Positions 54,524 to 61,983 of a stretch of 64,000 bases of DNA are shown here, in pieces. Within the stretch, counting starts at the first letter, position 1, and each line of letters begins with the position of its first letter. The notes under the pieces are model-generated. The model had not been told where the DNA came from. It searched no databases and saw only the letters and a list, made by a program, of their open reading frames with translations. The DNA comes from Chryseobacterium daeguense DSM 19388. Lineage in GTDB: Bacteria > Bacteroidota > Bacteroidia > Flavobacteriales > Weeksellaceae. The DNA is taken from the NCBI RefSeq assembly GCF_000430825.1, contig NZ_AUMT01000001.1:366497-430496 (forward strand), in the 5' to 3' direction. The position numbers were made by a program, and so were the translations under genes.

Positions 54524-55663
54524 ATGAATTTATTCAACGTATATCCATTATTTAACATCAATCCAATAAAAGCTCAGGGATCATTTCTTTGGGATGATAA
54601 AGGAGAAAGATATCTTGATTTTTACGGAGGTCATGCTGTAATTTCTATAGGGCACAACCATCCGCATTATCAAACTCAATTAAAAAATCAGTTAGATAAA
54701 ATATCTTTCTATTCAAACTCGGTTCAGAATGAATTACAGATTGAATTGGCTGAAAAATTAGGAAAACTTTCAGGTTTGGAAGATTATAATCTGTTTTTGT
54801 GTAACTCAGGAGCTGAAGCGAACGAAAATGCTTTAAAACTGGCTTCTTTTCATAACGGAAAAAGCAAAGTGCTGTATTTCTCAGGTTCTTTTCACGGAAG
54901 AACTTCGGCGGCAGTTTCTGTGACTGATAATCCAAAAATTGTAGCTCCGGTAAACTACGACGAACGATTCATTAAATCTGAATGGAATAATATTGAACAA
55001 CTTGAAGCCATTTTTGAAAATCAGGGAAATGAAATTTCATCTGTAATTATTGAAGGAATTCAGGGAGTTGGCGGAATCATGATTCCAACGGTTGAATTTT
55101 TAACTAAAATTAAAGAATTATGTGAAAAACATGATGCTGTTTTGATTTTAGATGAGGTTCAGTCAGGCTACGGAAGAAGCGGGTATTTCTTCGCCCATCA
55201 AGAATTCGGAATTGAAGCCGATATCATCACGACAGCCAAAGGAATGGGAAATGGCTTTCCAATCGGTGGTGTTTTAATTCACCCAAGATTTCAGGCAAGT
55301 AATGGTTTGCTGGGAACCACTTTCGGAGGAAATCATTTAGCTTGCGTGGCTGCGATTGCAGTTTTAGACGTGATGAAAGATGAAAATCTCATCAAAAATG
55401 CTCAGGAAATGGGCGAATATATTGGAAATGAATTGAAAGATCTTCCACATATTAAAACCATTCGAAGGAAAGGCCTGATGATTGGAATTGAACTCGACAG
55501 GGATTCTTCAGAAGTGAGGAACAGCCTGTTGTACAATCATCATATTTTCACAGGAAATTCTAATGATAAGGCTGTGTTGAGGCTTCTTCCGGCGCTTAAC
55601 ATTAAAAAGGAAGAAACTGATTTGTTCGTCAGTGCTTTAAAAGAAGTATTAGAGAATATTTAA
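54524..55663 (+). CDS. argD: acyl-ornithine aminotransferase
   Basis: PLP enzyme transferring an amino group from glutamate to the N-acylglutamate semialdehyde. The 379-aa class III aminotransferase has the PLP-phosphate motif NSGAEANENALKLA, Asp210-Glu211-Val-Gln (ILDEVQSGYGRSG) and the Schiff-base Lys239 (TTAKGMGNGFPIGG). Normal length. Downstream of the repeat element and upstream of a palindrome, but in line with the rest of the operon. Confidence 0.94.
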   Translation: MNLFNVYPLFNINPIKAQGSFLWDDKGERYLDFYGGHAVISIGHNHPHYQTQLKNQLDKISFYSNSVQNELQIELAEKLGKLSGLEDYNLFLCNSGAEANENALKLASFHNGKSKVLYFSGSFHGRTSAAVSVTDNPKIVAPVNYDERFIKSEWNNIEQLEAIFENQGNEISSVIIEGIQGVGGIMIPTVEFLTKIKELCEKHDAVLILDEVQSGYGRSGYFFAHQEFGIEADIITTAKGMGNGFPIGGVLIHPRFQASNGLLGTTFGGNHLACVAAIAVLDVMKDENLIKNAQEMGEYIGNELKDLPHIKTIRRKGLMIGIELDRDSSEVRNSLLYNHHIFTGNSNDKAVLRLLPALNIKKEETDLFVSALKEVLENI

Positions 55664-55682
55664 GCTGTGAAAATTATACGGT

Positions 55683-55764
55683 CTGTCATTCTGACGAAGG
55701 AAGAATCTATTAATATGATAAAAAGAGATTCTTCACTACACTTTGTTTCGTTCAGAATGACAGA
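55683..55764. repeat. palindromic repeat (CTGTCATTCTGA / TCAGAATGACAG)
   Basis: The outer arms TCTGTCATTCTGA and TCAGAATGACAGA pair perfectly, and the inner AGAATCT/AGATTCT pair as well; the right side carries a 13-base insertion. It lies in the 127-bp argD-argF' gap. Confidence 0.7.
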
Positions 55765-55790
55765 TTAAAAATCTTAAAATCAATTCAAAA

Positions 55791-56750
55791 ATGAAAAAAT
55801 TCACCACTGTAAGTGATGTTGAAAACTTACAGGAAATCATAAAAAAAGCGTTACAAATTAAAGAAAATCCTCTTTCGGAACCTGAAAAAGGAAAAGGAAA
55901 AACAATCGGACTTGTATTTTTAAATTCAAGTTTAAGAACACGTTTAAGCAGTCAGATTGCAGCGCAAAATTTAGGTTTAAATGTATTAACGTTAAACGCA
56001 GCTCAAGAGGCTTGGAATCTGGAATTTGCAGACGGTGCGGTGATGAATGGCGACACTGTTGAGCATATTAAAGATGCGATTGAAGTATTAAATCAGTATT
56101 GCGATATCATTGCAGTTCGTTGTTTTGCAGGTATGAAAAGCAAGGAAGATGATTTTAACGAAAGCATTTTAAGTCAGTTCGAACAACATGCGAAAGTTCC
56201 GGTCATTTCTCTGGAATCTGCAACACGTCATCCTTTGCAAAGTTTGGCAGATTGTATCACAATTACAGAAAACTGGAAAGGAGCGCGCAAGCCAAAAGTA
56301 GTTTTAACCTGGGCGCCTCACATTAAACCGATTGCTCATGCGGTAGGAAATTCCTTCGCAGAATGGATGCAGGAAATGGATGTTGAGTTGGTAATTGCTA
56401 ATCCTAAAGGCTATGATTTGGATAAAAATTTTACAAAAGATGTGAAAATTATTCATGATCAGGATGAGGCGTTAAAAGATGCAGATTTTATTTATGTGAA
56501 AAACTGGTCTTCTTTTGATGATTATGCCGCTATGCCTGAAGTCAAAGAAAACTGGATGCTGACGAATGAAAAATTAGCGAATACCAATCAGGCAAAGGTA
56601 ATGCACTGTCTTCCGGTTCGTCGAAATATAGAATTGAGTGATGAGGTGATGGATGGTGAAAACTCGATTATTTATCAGCAGGCAAAAAACCGGATTTTCT
56701 CTGCGCAAGCGGTTTTTTCGGAAATTCTGGACGAAATTAATTCGAAATAA
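55791..56750 (+). CDS. argF': N-acyl-ornithine carbamoyltransferase, predicted N-succinylornithine type
   Basis: Carbamoylates N-acylornithine to N-acylcitrulline. The 319-aa protein has the carbamoyl-phosphate loop SSLRTRLSSQ (residues 46-55) and MHCLPVRRN, and follows Bacteroides fragilis SOTCase along its length. At the residue that discriminates substrates (Glu92 in Xanthomonas acetylornithine enzyme, Pro90 in B. fragilis succinylornithine enzyme; aligned VMDGDxxEHI) it has Val90 in VMNGDTVEHI. From memory, replacing Xanthomonas Glu92 by Val gave succinylornithine activity, so I predict the succinyl substrate. Ordinary ornithine carbamoyltransferase is ruled out by the motif set. Confidence 0.92.
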   Translation: MKKFTTVSDVENLQEIIKKALQIKENPLSEPEKGKGKTIGLVFLNSSLRTRLSSQIAAQNLGLNVLTLNAAQEAWNLEFADGAVMNGDTVEHIKDAIEVLNQYCDIIAVRCFAGMKSKEDDFNESILSQFEQHAKVPVISLESATRHPLQSLADCITITENWKGARKPKVVLTWAPHIKPIAHAVGNSFAEWMQEMDVELVIANPKGYDLDKNFTKDVKIIHDQDEALKDADFIYVKNWSSFDDYAAMPEVKENWMLTNEKLANTNQAKVMHCLPVRRNIELSDEVMDGENSIIYQQAKNRIFSAQAVFSEILDEINSK

Positions 56751-56754
56751 CATC

Positions 56755-56811
56755 AAACCTAACGGGTTTCCGAAACCCGTTAGGTTTACACTCACAAACC
56801 TTGACAAGGTT
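56755..56811. repeat. two hairpin repeats between argF' and argB
   Basis: AAACCTAACGGGTTT-ccg-AAACCCGTTAGGTTT (15-bp perfect arms, 56755-56787), then AACCTTG-a-CAAGGTT (56797-56811). The first starts 4 bases after the argF' stop and the second ends 16 bases before argB. Confidence 0.75.
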
Positions 56812-56827
56812 CTCAAAAAGATTTGCA

Positions 56828-57622
56828 ATGAAAGAAAAACTATACATCATAAAAATTGGCGGAGCATTAATCGATGATGAGGAATTATTGAATGATTTTC
56901 TGGATCAGTTTTCTGAAATTCAGGAAAGGAAAATTCTTGTTCATGGAGGCGGAAAATTAGCAACGACATTAGCTGATAAATTAGGCGTTGAACAGAAAAT
57001 GGTCAACGGACGAAGAATTACAGATAAAAATACGCTGGATATTGTGGCGATGGTGTATGCAGGAGGTATCAATAAAAATATTGTGGCAAAGCTTCAGCAG
57101 AAAAAATGTAAAGCAATAGGTTTTTCTGGAGCTGATGCCAATTTGATTAAAGCCAAAAAAAGAAAGCATGCCGAAATAGATTTCGGATTTGTCGGAGATA
57201 TTACGCAAAAAAGTATCAATAAAAAACTGATTTCCAAATTGCTTAAACTGAACTTGGTTCCTGTGTTTTCAGCAATCACTCACGACAAAAAAGGAAATCT
57301 TTTCAATACCAATGCAGACACGATTGCTTCGGTAATTGCTCAGGCTCTGTCTGAAAAATATGATGTTGAATTATTGTATTGCTTTGATAAAGAAGGAGTT
57401 TTAGAAGATGTCGAAAATCCGGATTCTGTCATCAAAAATATTTCCGAAGAAGAATTTTCAACATTAAAAAATCAAGGAAAACTTCACAAAGGAATTTTGC
57501 CCAAACTGGAAAACGCTCTTGTAGCTGTAAAAAATAATGTGAAAAAGGTGTTCTTAATAAAAGAAACCGAACTAAAAAATCATATAGAAAACCATCATGC
57601 AGGAACTGAAATCTGTTTATAA
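56828..57622 (+). CDS. argB: N-acylglutamate kinase
   Basis: Phosphorylates N-acylglutamate with ATP. The 264-aa protein is read from the ATG at 56828 (MKEKLYIIKIGGALIDD). The KIGG phosphate loop, the LVHGGGK motif and FNTNADTIASVIAQAL are typical of the amino-acid kinase family. Its last 26 bases overlap argE. Arginine feedback inhibition cannot be judged: the N-terminal helix that marks arginine-sensitive NAGKs is absent, suggesting the insensitive form. Confidence 0.93.
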   Translation: MKEKLYIIKIGGALIDDEELLNDFLDQFSEIQERKILVHGGGKLATTLADKLGVEQKMVNGRRITDKNTLDIVAMVYAGGINKNIVAKLQQKKCKAIGFSGADANLIKAKKRKHAEIDFGFVGDITQKSINKKLISKLLKLNLVPVFSAITHDKKGNLFNTNADTIASVIAQALSEKYDVELLYCFDKEGVLEDVENPDSVIKNISEEEFSTLKNQGKLHKGILPKLENALVAVKNNVKKVFLIKETELKNHIENHHAGTEICL

Positions 57623-58679
57623 TAAAGAAGAATTACTGAATAACGCAGTGGATTTGCTGAAAAAATTAATTGAAATCCCTTCATTCAGCAAGGATGAATA
57701 TAATACGTCCGTAGAGATTGAAAATTTTTTCAAAAAAAATCAGATTCCTACAAAACGTTTTAAAAATAACATTTGGGCGGTGAATAAAAATTTTGATGTT
57801 TTCAAGCCGTCAATTTTGCTGAATACGCATCACGACACGGTAAAACCAAATAAAGCTTACACTTTAGACCCGTTTTTAGCGATTGAAAAGGATGGAAAGT
57901 TATTCGGATTGGGGAGTAACGATGCCGGAGCTTCTTTGGTTTCGATGGCGCAGGTTTTTTTACATTTTTATGATAAAGAAGATTTACAATATAATTTAGT
58001 TATTGCTTTGACGGCAGAGGAGGAGATTTCAGGGTTTGACGGAATTGAAGCTTTGCTTCCCCAGCTACCCAATATCGAGCTTGCTATTGTAGGGGAACCA
58101 ACGCAGATGAATCTGGCAATCGCGGAAAAAGGATTGTTGGTTATTGACGGGGAAATGAAAGGTACTCCTTCTCACGCCGCTCATCCGAATGACGATAATT
58201 CAATTGTAAAATGTATGGCAGATTTGCAGCAGATTTTAAGCTTTAAATTTCCAAAAGTTTCAGATTATTTGGGTGAAATTAAAGTTACTTTGTCAGGAAT
58301 TCATGCCGGAGTTCAGCATAATGTAGTTCCTGAATCTTGTTCTTTCACTTTAGATGTGAGGGTTACCGATGAATATTCCAATAAAGAAGCCTTTGAAATT
58401 ATCCAATCTCAGATGAAGTCAACCTTAAAACCAAGATCTTTCAGGCTAAATTCTTCAAAAATCGAAATGGATCATCCATTTGTAAAGGCAGGTCTGGAAA
58501 TCGGCAGGGCAACTTACGGTTCGCCAACTTCATCCGATCAGGCCATTATTCCTTGTACTTCTGTAAAGCTTGGACCTGGCGACAGCAGGCGCTCTCACAC
58601 AGCAGATGAATTTATTGTCATCGAAGAAATTGCGGAAGGCATTGAGATTTACATTCGAATTTTGGAAAAGATTTTATAG
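57597..58679 (+). CDS. argE: N-acylornithine/acylcitrulline deacylase, M20 metallopeptidase
   Basis: Removes the acyl group, probably from N-acylcitrulline in this pathway (the carbamoyltransferase acts before deacylation). The 360-aa M20 enzyme has the metal/catalytic set His78-x-Asp80 (NTHHDTV), Asp109 (GSNDAG), Glu141-Glu142 (TAEEEISG) and a lid domain with HAGVQHNVVP. It starts inside argB with a 26-base overlap. Named argE by context; the true substrate would be succinyl- or acetyl-citrulline. Confidence 0.92.
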   Translation: MQELKSVYNKEELLNNAVDLLKKLIEIPSFSKDEYNTSVEIENFFKKNQIPTKRFKNNIWAVNKNFDVFKPSILLNTHHDTVKPNKAYTLDPFLAIEKDGKLFGLGSNDAGASLVSMAQVFLHFYDKEDLQYNLVIALTAEEEISGFDGIEALLPQLPNIELAIVGEPTQMNLAIAEKGLLVIDGEMKGTPSHAAHPNDDNSIVKCMADLQQILSFKFPKVSDYLGEIKVTLSGIHAGVQHNVVPESCSFTLDVRVTDEYSNKEAFEIIQSQMKSTLKPRSFRLNSSKIEMDHPFVKAGLEIGRATYGSPTSSDQAIIPCTSVKLGPGDSRRSHTADEFIVIEEIAEGIEIYIRILEKIL

Positions 58680-58694
58680 GCTGGTAGCGGGGAG

Positions 58695-58885
58695 ATTGAT
58701 GATGGAAGTTTATGAAGTCTGTAAAAAGCGACTTAGGAAGCGGAGGCGTTAAAAAAATTGAAATTTAATCCGTTAAAAAATTCCCACTGTTTGAAGCGCG
58801 AAACTCTTAGGAATGACAAAATCAAACTAATAAAGAAGATAAAGCAGTTGGTAGTACACTTCTATCACCCAACTTCCATCTTCAG
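58695..58885. repeat. composite repeat region between argE and argH
   Basis: Outer arms GATGGAAGTT (58701-58710) and AACTTCCATC (58871-58880) frame a stretch that contains GTTAAA repeats and the GAAGCGCGA core (58787-58801). It looks like one element inserted in another. Related outer arms occur at 2622-2709. No gene in the 222 bp. Confidence 0.55.
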
Positions 58886-58901
58886 ACAAAAATAATTACT
58901 T

Positions 58902-60206
58902 ATGAAAAAAATATGGCAAAAAGACGATAATGCCACCAATATATTAGTTAATAAATTCACGGTCGGAAAAGATCTTGACTTTGATGAGCGTTTGGCAAAA
59001 TACGATGTTAAAGGTTCAATGGCGCACTGTACAATGTTGGCAGAAGTTGGAATTATTTCCAATGAAGAATCAAAGCAGATGTTGTCTGTTTTGGAAGAAA
59101 TTTTGAAAAATATCGAAAACGGTACTTTTGAAATTGATAAAAATGCAGAAGATATTCATTCGCAGATTGAATCTATTTTAATTGAAAAACTAGGAGACAC
59201 AGGAAAGAAAATTCATACAGCACGTTCAAGAAACGATCAGGTTTTATTGGATATTAAACTGTATTTAGTGGATGAAATCCGTGAAATTACTGCGTTGACA
59301 GATGAATTTTTTCAGATATTAATCAAATTAGCAGGTCAGCATAAAAATATCCTTCTTCCGGGCTATACCCATTTACAGATTGCAATGCCTTCATCTTTCG
59401 GATTGTGGTTTGGAGCGTATGCAGAAGCGCTTTTGGATGATGTAGAAATGCTTTTTTCAGTTAAAAATATCATTAATAAAAATCCACTGGGCTCGGCGGC
59501 GGGATATGGTTCGTCTTTCCCTATTGACCGTGAAAGTACAACGTATAATTTAGGCTTTCAAACAATGAATTATAACTCGGTGTATGCTCAGATGACACGT
59601 GGGAAATCAGAGAAAATGCTATCGATGGCAATGGCGACTTTGGCAGGAACGTTGGGGAAATTTGCCTATGATGTCTGTTTATATTTAAGCCAGAATTTTG
59701 ATTTTATAAGCTTTCCAAAGGAGTTTACAACAGGAAGCAGCATTATGCCCCACAAGAAAAATCCTGATATTTTCGAGTTGGTTCGTGCGCGTTGCAACAG
59801 AATTCAGTCGTTGCCGAATGAGTTTATTTTATTAACGAATAATCTTCCTTCTGGGTATCACCGTGATATGCAGTTGACGAAGGAAATTCTTTTCCCTGCT
59901 ATTGACTCTTTAAAGGAATGTCTGGAGATTTTAAATTACACCTTGCCGAATATTCAGGTGAAGGACGGAATTTTAGAAGATGAAAAATATCAATATCTTT
60001 TCAGTGTTGAGAAAATTAATGAAGAAGTGAAAAAAGGAAGCTCATTCCGTGATGCTTATGTAAAAGTAGGGCAGGAGATTGAGAATAATGAATTTGATTT
60101 TGAAATTGAAAATCTGAATCATACACACCAGGGAAGTATTGGGAATCTCTGCCTGGATAAAATTCAATATCAGTTTAATAAACTGAAAAATAAGTTGCTG
60201 GGTTGA
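58902..60206 (+). CDS. argH: argininosuccinate lyase
   Basis: Splits argininosuccinate to arginine and fumarate. The 434-aa protein carries the superfamily signature GSSIMPHKKNPD with the catalytic Ser (about residue 279), HTARSRNDQV and LPGYTHLQIAMPSSFGLW (near 150-170). It starts with MKKIWQKDD; slightly shorter than the E. coli enzyme (457 aa). Last gene of the arginine operon, followed by a palindromic repeat and the convergent Lrp gene. Confidence 0.95.
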   Translation: MKKIWQKDDNATNILVNKFTVGKDLDFDERLAKYDVKGSMAHCTMLAEVGIISNEESKQMLSVLEEILKNIENGTFEIDKNAEDIHSQIESILIEKLGDTGKKIHTARSRNDQVLLDIKLYLVDEIREITALTDEFFQILIKLAGQHKNILLPGYTHLQIAMPSSFGLWFGAYAEALLDDVEMLFSVKNIINKNPLGSAAGYGSSFPIDRESTTYNLGFQTMNYNSVYAQMTRGKSEKMLSMAMATLAGTLGKFAYDVCLYLSQNFDFISFPKEFTTGSSIMPHKKNPDIFELVRARCNRIQSLPNEFILLTNNLPSGYHRDMQLTKEILFPAIDSLKECLEILNYTLPNIQVKDGILEDEKYQYLFSVEKINEEVKKGSSFRDAYVKVGQEIENNEFDFEIENLNHTHQGSIGNLCLDKIQYQFNKLKNKLLG

Positions 60207-60217
60207 TAGATTTTTCT

Positions 60218-60315
60218 AGATGCTTCGACTTCGCTCAGCATTACATCTCTAATACTGTGCGTTTTATTAGCGAGTTATTTGTAGGAGTGTCATGCTGAGC
60301 GAAGTCGAAGCATCT
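60218..60315. repeat. palindromic repeat of the CTTCGACTTCGCTCA family
   Basis: Perfect 24-bp arms (60218-60241 and 60292-60315; core CTTCGACTTCGCTCA and complement) are separated by 50 bases, between the convergent argH and lrp-like genes. It is the best sibling of 30401-30480; the arms differ by compensating changes (GG...CC versus GC...GC at the ends). Confidence 0.8.
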
Positions 60316-60355
60316 TTAGATTGTTAAGTTAAAATGTTTTAATTTAAATAAAAAA

Positions 60356-60817
60356 TTAATCCAGATCAATCTTAAATTTAGTCGATTTTTTAACCTCATG
60401 AAGAACGATAGAACTGTGATATTGCCCGATATTAGGAATATTTGAAATCACATTCACGGTAAAATCATTATAAGAATTAATGTCTTTAGCGATGATCTTC
60501 AGCATATAGTCATATTCGCCGGAGAGGCTGATAATTTCCTGAACTTCATCGTACTGCATGATATTTTTCTCAAAAGTTTCCAGTACTTTTTTAGATTGTT
60601 CCTTCAGGCGGACGTTGCAGTAAACTACAATATTGAGTCCTAATTTTTCACGGTTCAAAAGACCAACATATTTCTCAATAATTCCCTGTTTTTCCAGCTG
60701 TTTGATGCGTTCATAGGTCGGGGTAAAGGTAAGTCCTATCTTTTCAGAAATTTCCTTTACAGAATAAGTGGAATCTTCCTGAATAATGCTGAGAATCATT
60801 TTGTCTTTTAAATCCAT
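60356..60817 (-). CDS. Lrp/AsnC-family transcriptional regulator
   Basis: A 153-aa feast/famine regulator. The N-terminal HTH (about 1-60: YSVKEISEKIGLTFTPTYERIKQLEKQGII, cited as position) is followed by a RAM ligand-binding domain with the GEYDYMLKI effector loop (about 100-108). It lies between the arginine operon (convergent) and pyrB (divergent), both consumers of carbamoyl phosphate. It may respond to an amino acid and act on either; this is positional inference. A TATTTTTG -7-like element on the minus strand (60841-60848) precedes it. Confidence 0.92.
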   Translation of the reverse strand: MDLKDKMILSIIQEDSTYSVKEISEKIGLTFTPTYERIKQLEKQGIIEKYVGLLNREKLGLNIVVYCNVRLKEQSKKVLETFEKNIMQYDEVQEIISLSGEYDYMLKIIAKDINSYNDFTVNVISNIPNIGQYHSSIVLHEVKKSTKFKIDLD

Positions 60818-60906
60818 ATAATAGCCAAGTTGAGTTGTAACAAAAATAGTATTTATAAATGAAAGTAAACAGAGTTTAAGATTTTTTAATTTAAATCAAA
60901 TTTTGG

Positions 60907-60938
60907 TTTTGTCAGTTTCTAAAATTGTTGTATCTTTG
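60907..60938 (+). promoter_or_regulatory. promoter of the pyrB attenuator transcript
   Basis: TTTTG (60907-60911), 19 bases, TATCTTTG (60931-60938) is a canonical Bacteroidota promoter. Transcription should begin near 60943-60946, practically at the leader ORF ATG (60945). Confidence 0.75.
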
Positions 60939-60944
60939 CACCTA

Positions 60945-61016
60945 ATGAATAACACAGTATTTATATCATTAGAATTACCGGGCGCAGACGCCCTTTACGA
61001 TATTTATTTATTTTAA
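60945..61016 (+). CDS. pyrB leader peptide (23 codons), pyrL-like
   Basis: ATG to TAA, reading MNNTVFISLELPG... and ending ...DIYLF. It begins at the predicted transcript start and ends with its stop codon (61014-61016) overlapping the first bases of the terminator stem. The last codons are T-rich. There is no run of one amino acid, so coupling to UTP-dependent transcription speed, not to charged tRNA, is the likely sensor. Too short for usual gene finders. Function inferred from architecture. Confidence 0.75.
   Translation: MNNTVFISLELPGADALYDIYLF
60980..60993 (+). promoter_or_regulatory. GC pause hairpin inside the pyrB leader
   Basis: The stem GGGCG/CGCCC with a CAGA loop lies within the leader ORF and is followed directly by 21 bases with 14 Ts (60994-61014). 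An RNA polymerase pause here, prolonged when UTP is scarce, would let the ribosome catch up. Confidence 0.6.
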
Positions 61017-61043
61017 GCGAAGATGTTTCTTCGCTTTTTTTTT
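61015..61043 (+). terminator. attenuator (intrinsic terminator) before pyrB
   Basis: The 9-bp perfect stem AAGCGAAGA/TCTTCGCTT with a TGTT loop is followed by nine Ts, between the leader ORF stop and the pyrB ATG (61062). A terminator in front of a biosynthetic gene and directly behind a translated leader marks transcription attenuation. Confidence 0.85.
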
Positions 61044-61061
61044 GTAAAAAATTTAGATAAT

Positions 61062-61952
61062 ATGTTTACGATTACAGAACTAAGCACCGAGAGAATCAAC
61101 AGTATACTGACAGAAGCGATGGCTTTTGCCAATGGGAAAACTGCTAAAATTGAAGGAGAAGTTTTTTGCTCAAACCTTTTCTTTGAAGACAGCACAAGAA
61201 CAAAAACAAGCTTTGATATTGCCGAAAGAAAATTAGGATTACAGGTTGTTCTTTTCGATGCATCACACAGTTCGGTAAATAAAGGTGAAAGTCTTTATGA
61301 TACGGTAAAAACAATTGAAAGCTTAGGAGTGAATCTGGTCGTAATCAGAGATAAGAAAGACAGATACTTTGATGAGTTAAAAAATATAAAAATCCCTGTA
61401 ATCAACGGAGGAGACGGGACGGGAAACCATCCATCCCAATGTATGCTGGATCTGATGACCATTTATCAGGAGTTCGGAAAGTTTGAAGGCTTAAAAGTAG
61501 GAATTGTAGGAGATGTAAAACACAGTCGCGTAGCCAATTCAAATGCAGAAGCGTTGAGAAGACTGGGCGCAAAAGTATACTTCTCGGGACCTGAACAATG
61601 GTTCGATGAAGGCGCTTTAATTAATGGAACCTATCTTAGCGTAGATCAGCTGATTGCTGAGGTTGATGTATTAATGCTATTAAGAATCCAGCATGAAAGA
61701 CATGATTCAAAAATGAGTTTTTCCGCATCAGATTACCATAGAAAATACGGTTTGACGAAGGAAAGAGAAAGGGCAATGAAAAAAGAAGCCATCATCATGC
61801 ATCCTGCACCGATTAATAGAGGAGTTGAAATTGATACAGATTTAGTAGAATGCGAACGTTCAAGAGTTTTCAAACAGATGCAGAACGGCGTTTTCGCAAG
61901 AATGGCCATTTTAAAAGAAGCCTTGGAAAAAGAAGGGTATACCTTTAAATAA
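61062..61952 (+). CDS. pyrB: aspartate carbamoyltransferase catalytic subunit
   Basis: First committed step of pyrimidine synthesis, making carbamoyl aspartate. The 296-aa protein is read from the ATG at 61062 ([12 protein letters not shown]), after the attenuator; an earlier in-frame ATG at 61023 lies inside the terminator stem. The carbamoyl-phosphate motif Ser44-Thr-Arg-Thr ([11 protein letters not shown]), the HPSQCMLD segment and [12 protein letters not shown] are diagnostic. No pyrI follows; a repeat array and carA come next. It is controlled by the attenuator described. Confidence 0.96.
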   Translation: MFTITELSTERINSILTEAMAFANGKTAKIEGEVFCSNLFFEDSTRTKTSFDIAERKLGLQVVLFDASHSSVNKGESLYDTVKTIESLGVNLVVIRDKKDRYFDELKNIKIPVINGGDGTGNHPSQCMLDLMTIYQEFGKFEGLKVGIVGDVKHSRVANSNAEALRRLGAKVYFSGPEQWFDEGALINGTYLSVDQLIAEVDVLMLLRIQHERHDSKMSFSASDYHRKYGLTKERERAMKKEAIIMHPAPINRGVEIDTDLVECERSRVFKQMQNGVFARMAILKEALEKEGYTFK

Positions 61953-61983
61953 GAGCCAAGCTAAAAGTAATAAGTAAAAGTTT

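Noticed and set aside
58570-58752. Small basic ORF across the argE end
   Set aside because: It is an out-of-frame reading of argE continuing into repeat DNA, ending in an Arg/Lys run with no family resemblance.
60945-61016. Amino-acid (ribosome-stalling) attenuator for arginine or aspartate
   Set aside because: The leader has no run of Arg, Asp or any single codon; the U-rich stretch before the terminator points to UTP sensing.
61023-61061. pyrB start at 61023, adding 13 residues
   Set aside because: This ATG lies inside the terminator stem and the extra residues are not part of the aspartate carbamoyltransferase family; the ATG at 61062 gives the family N-terminus.
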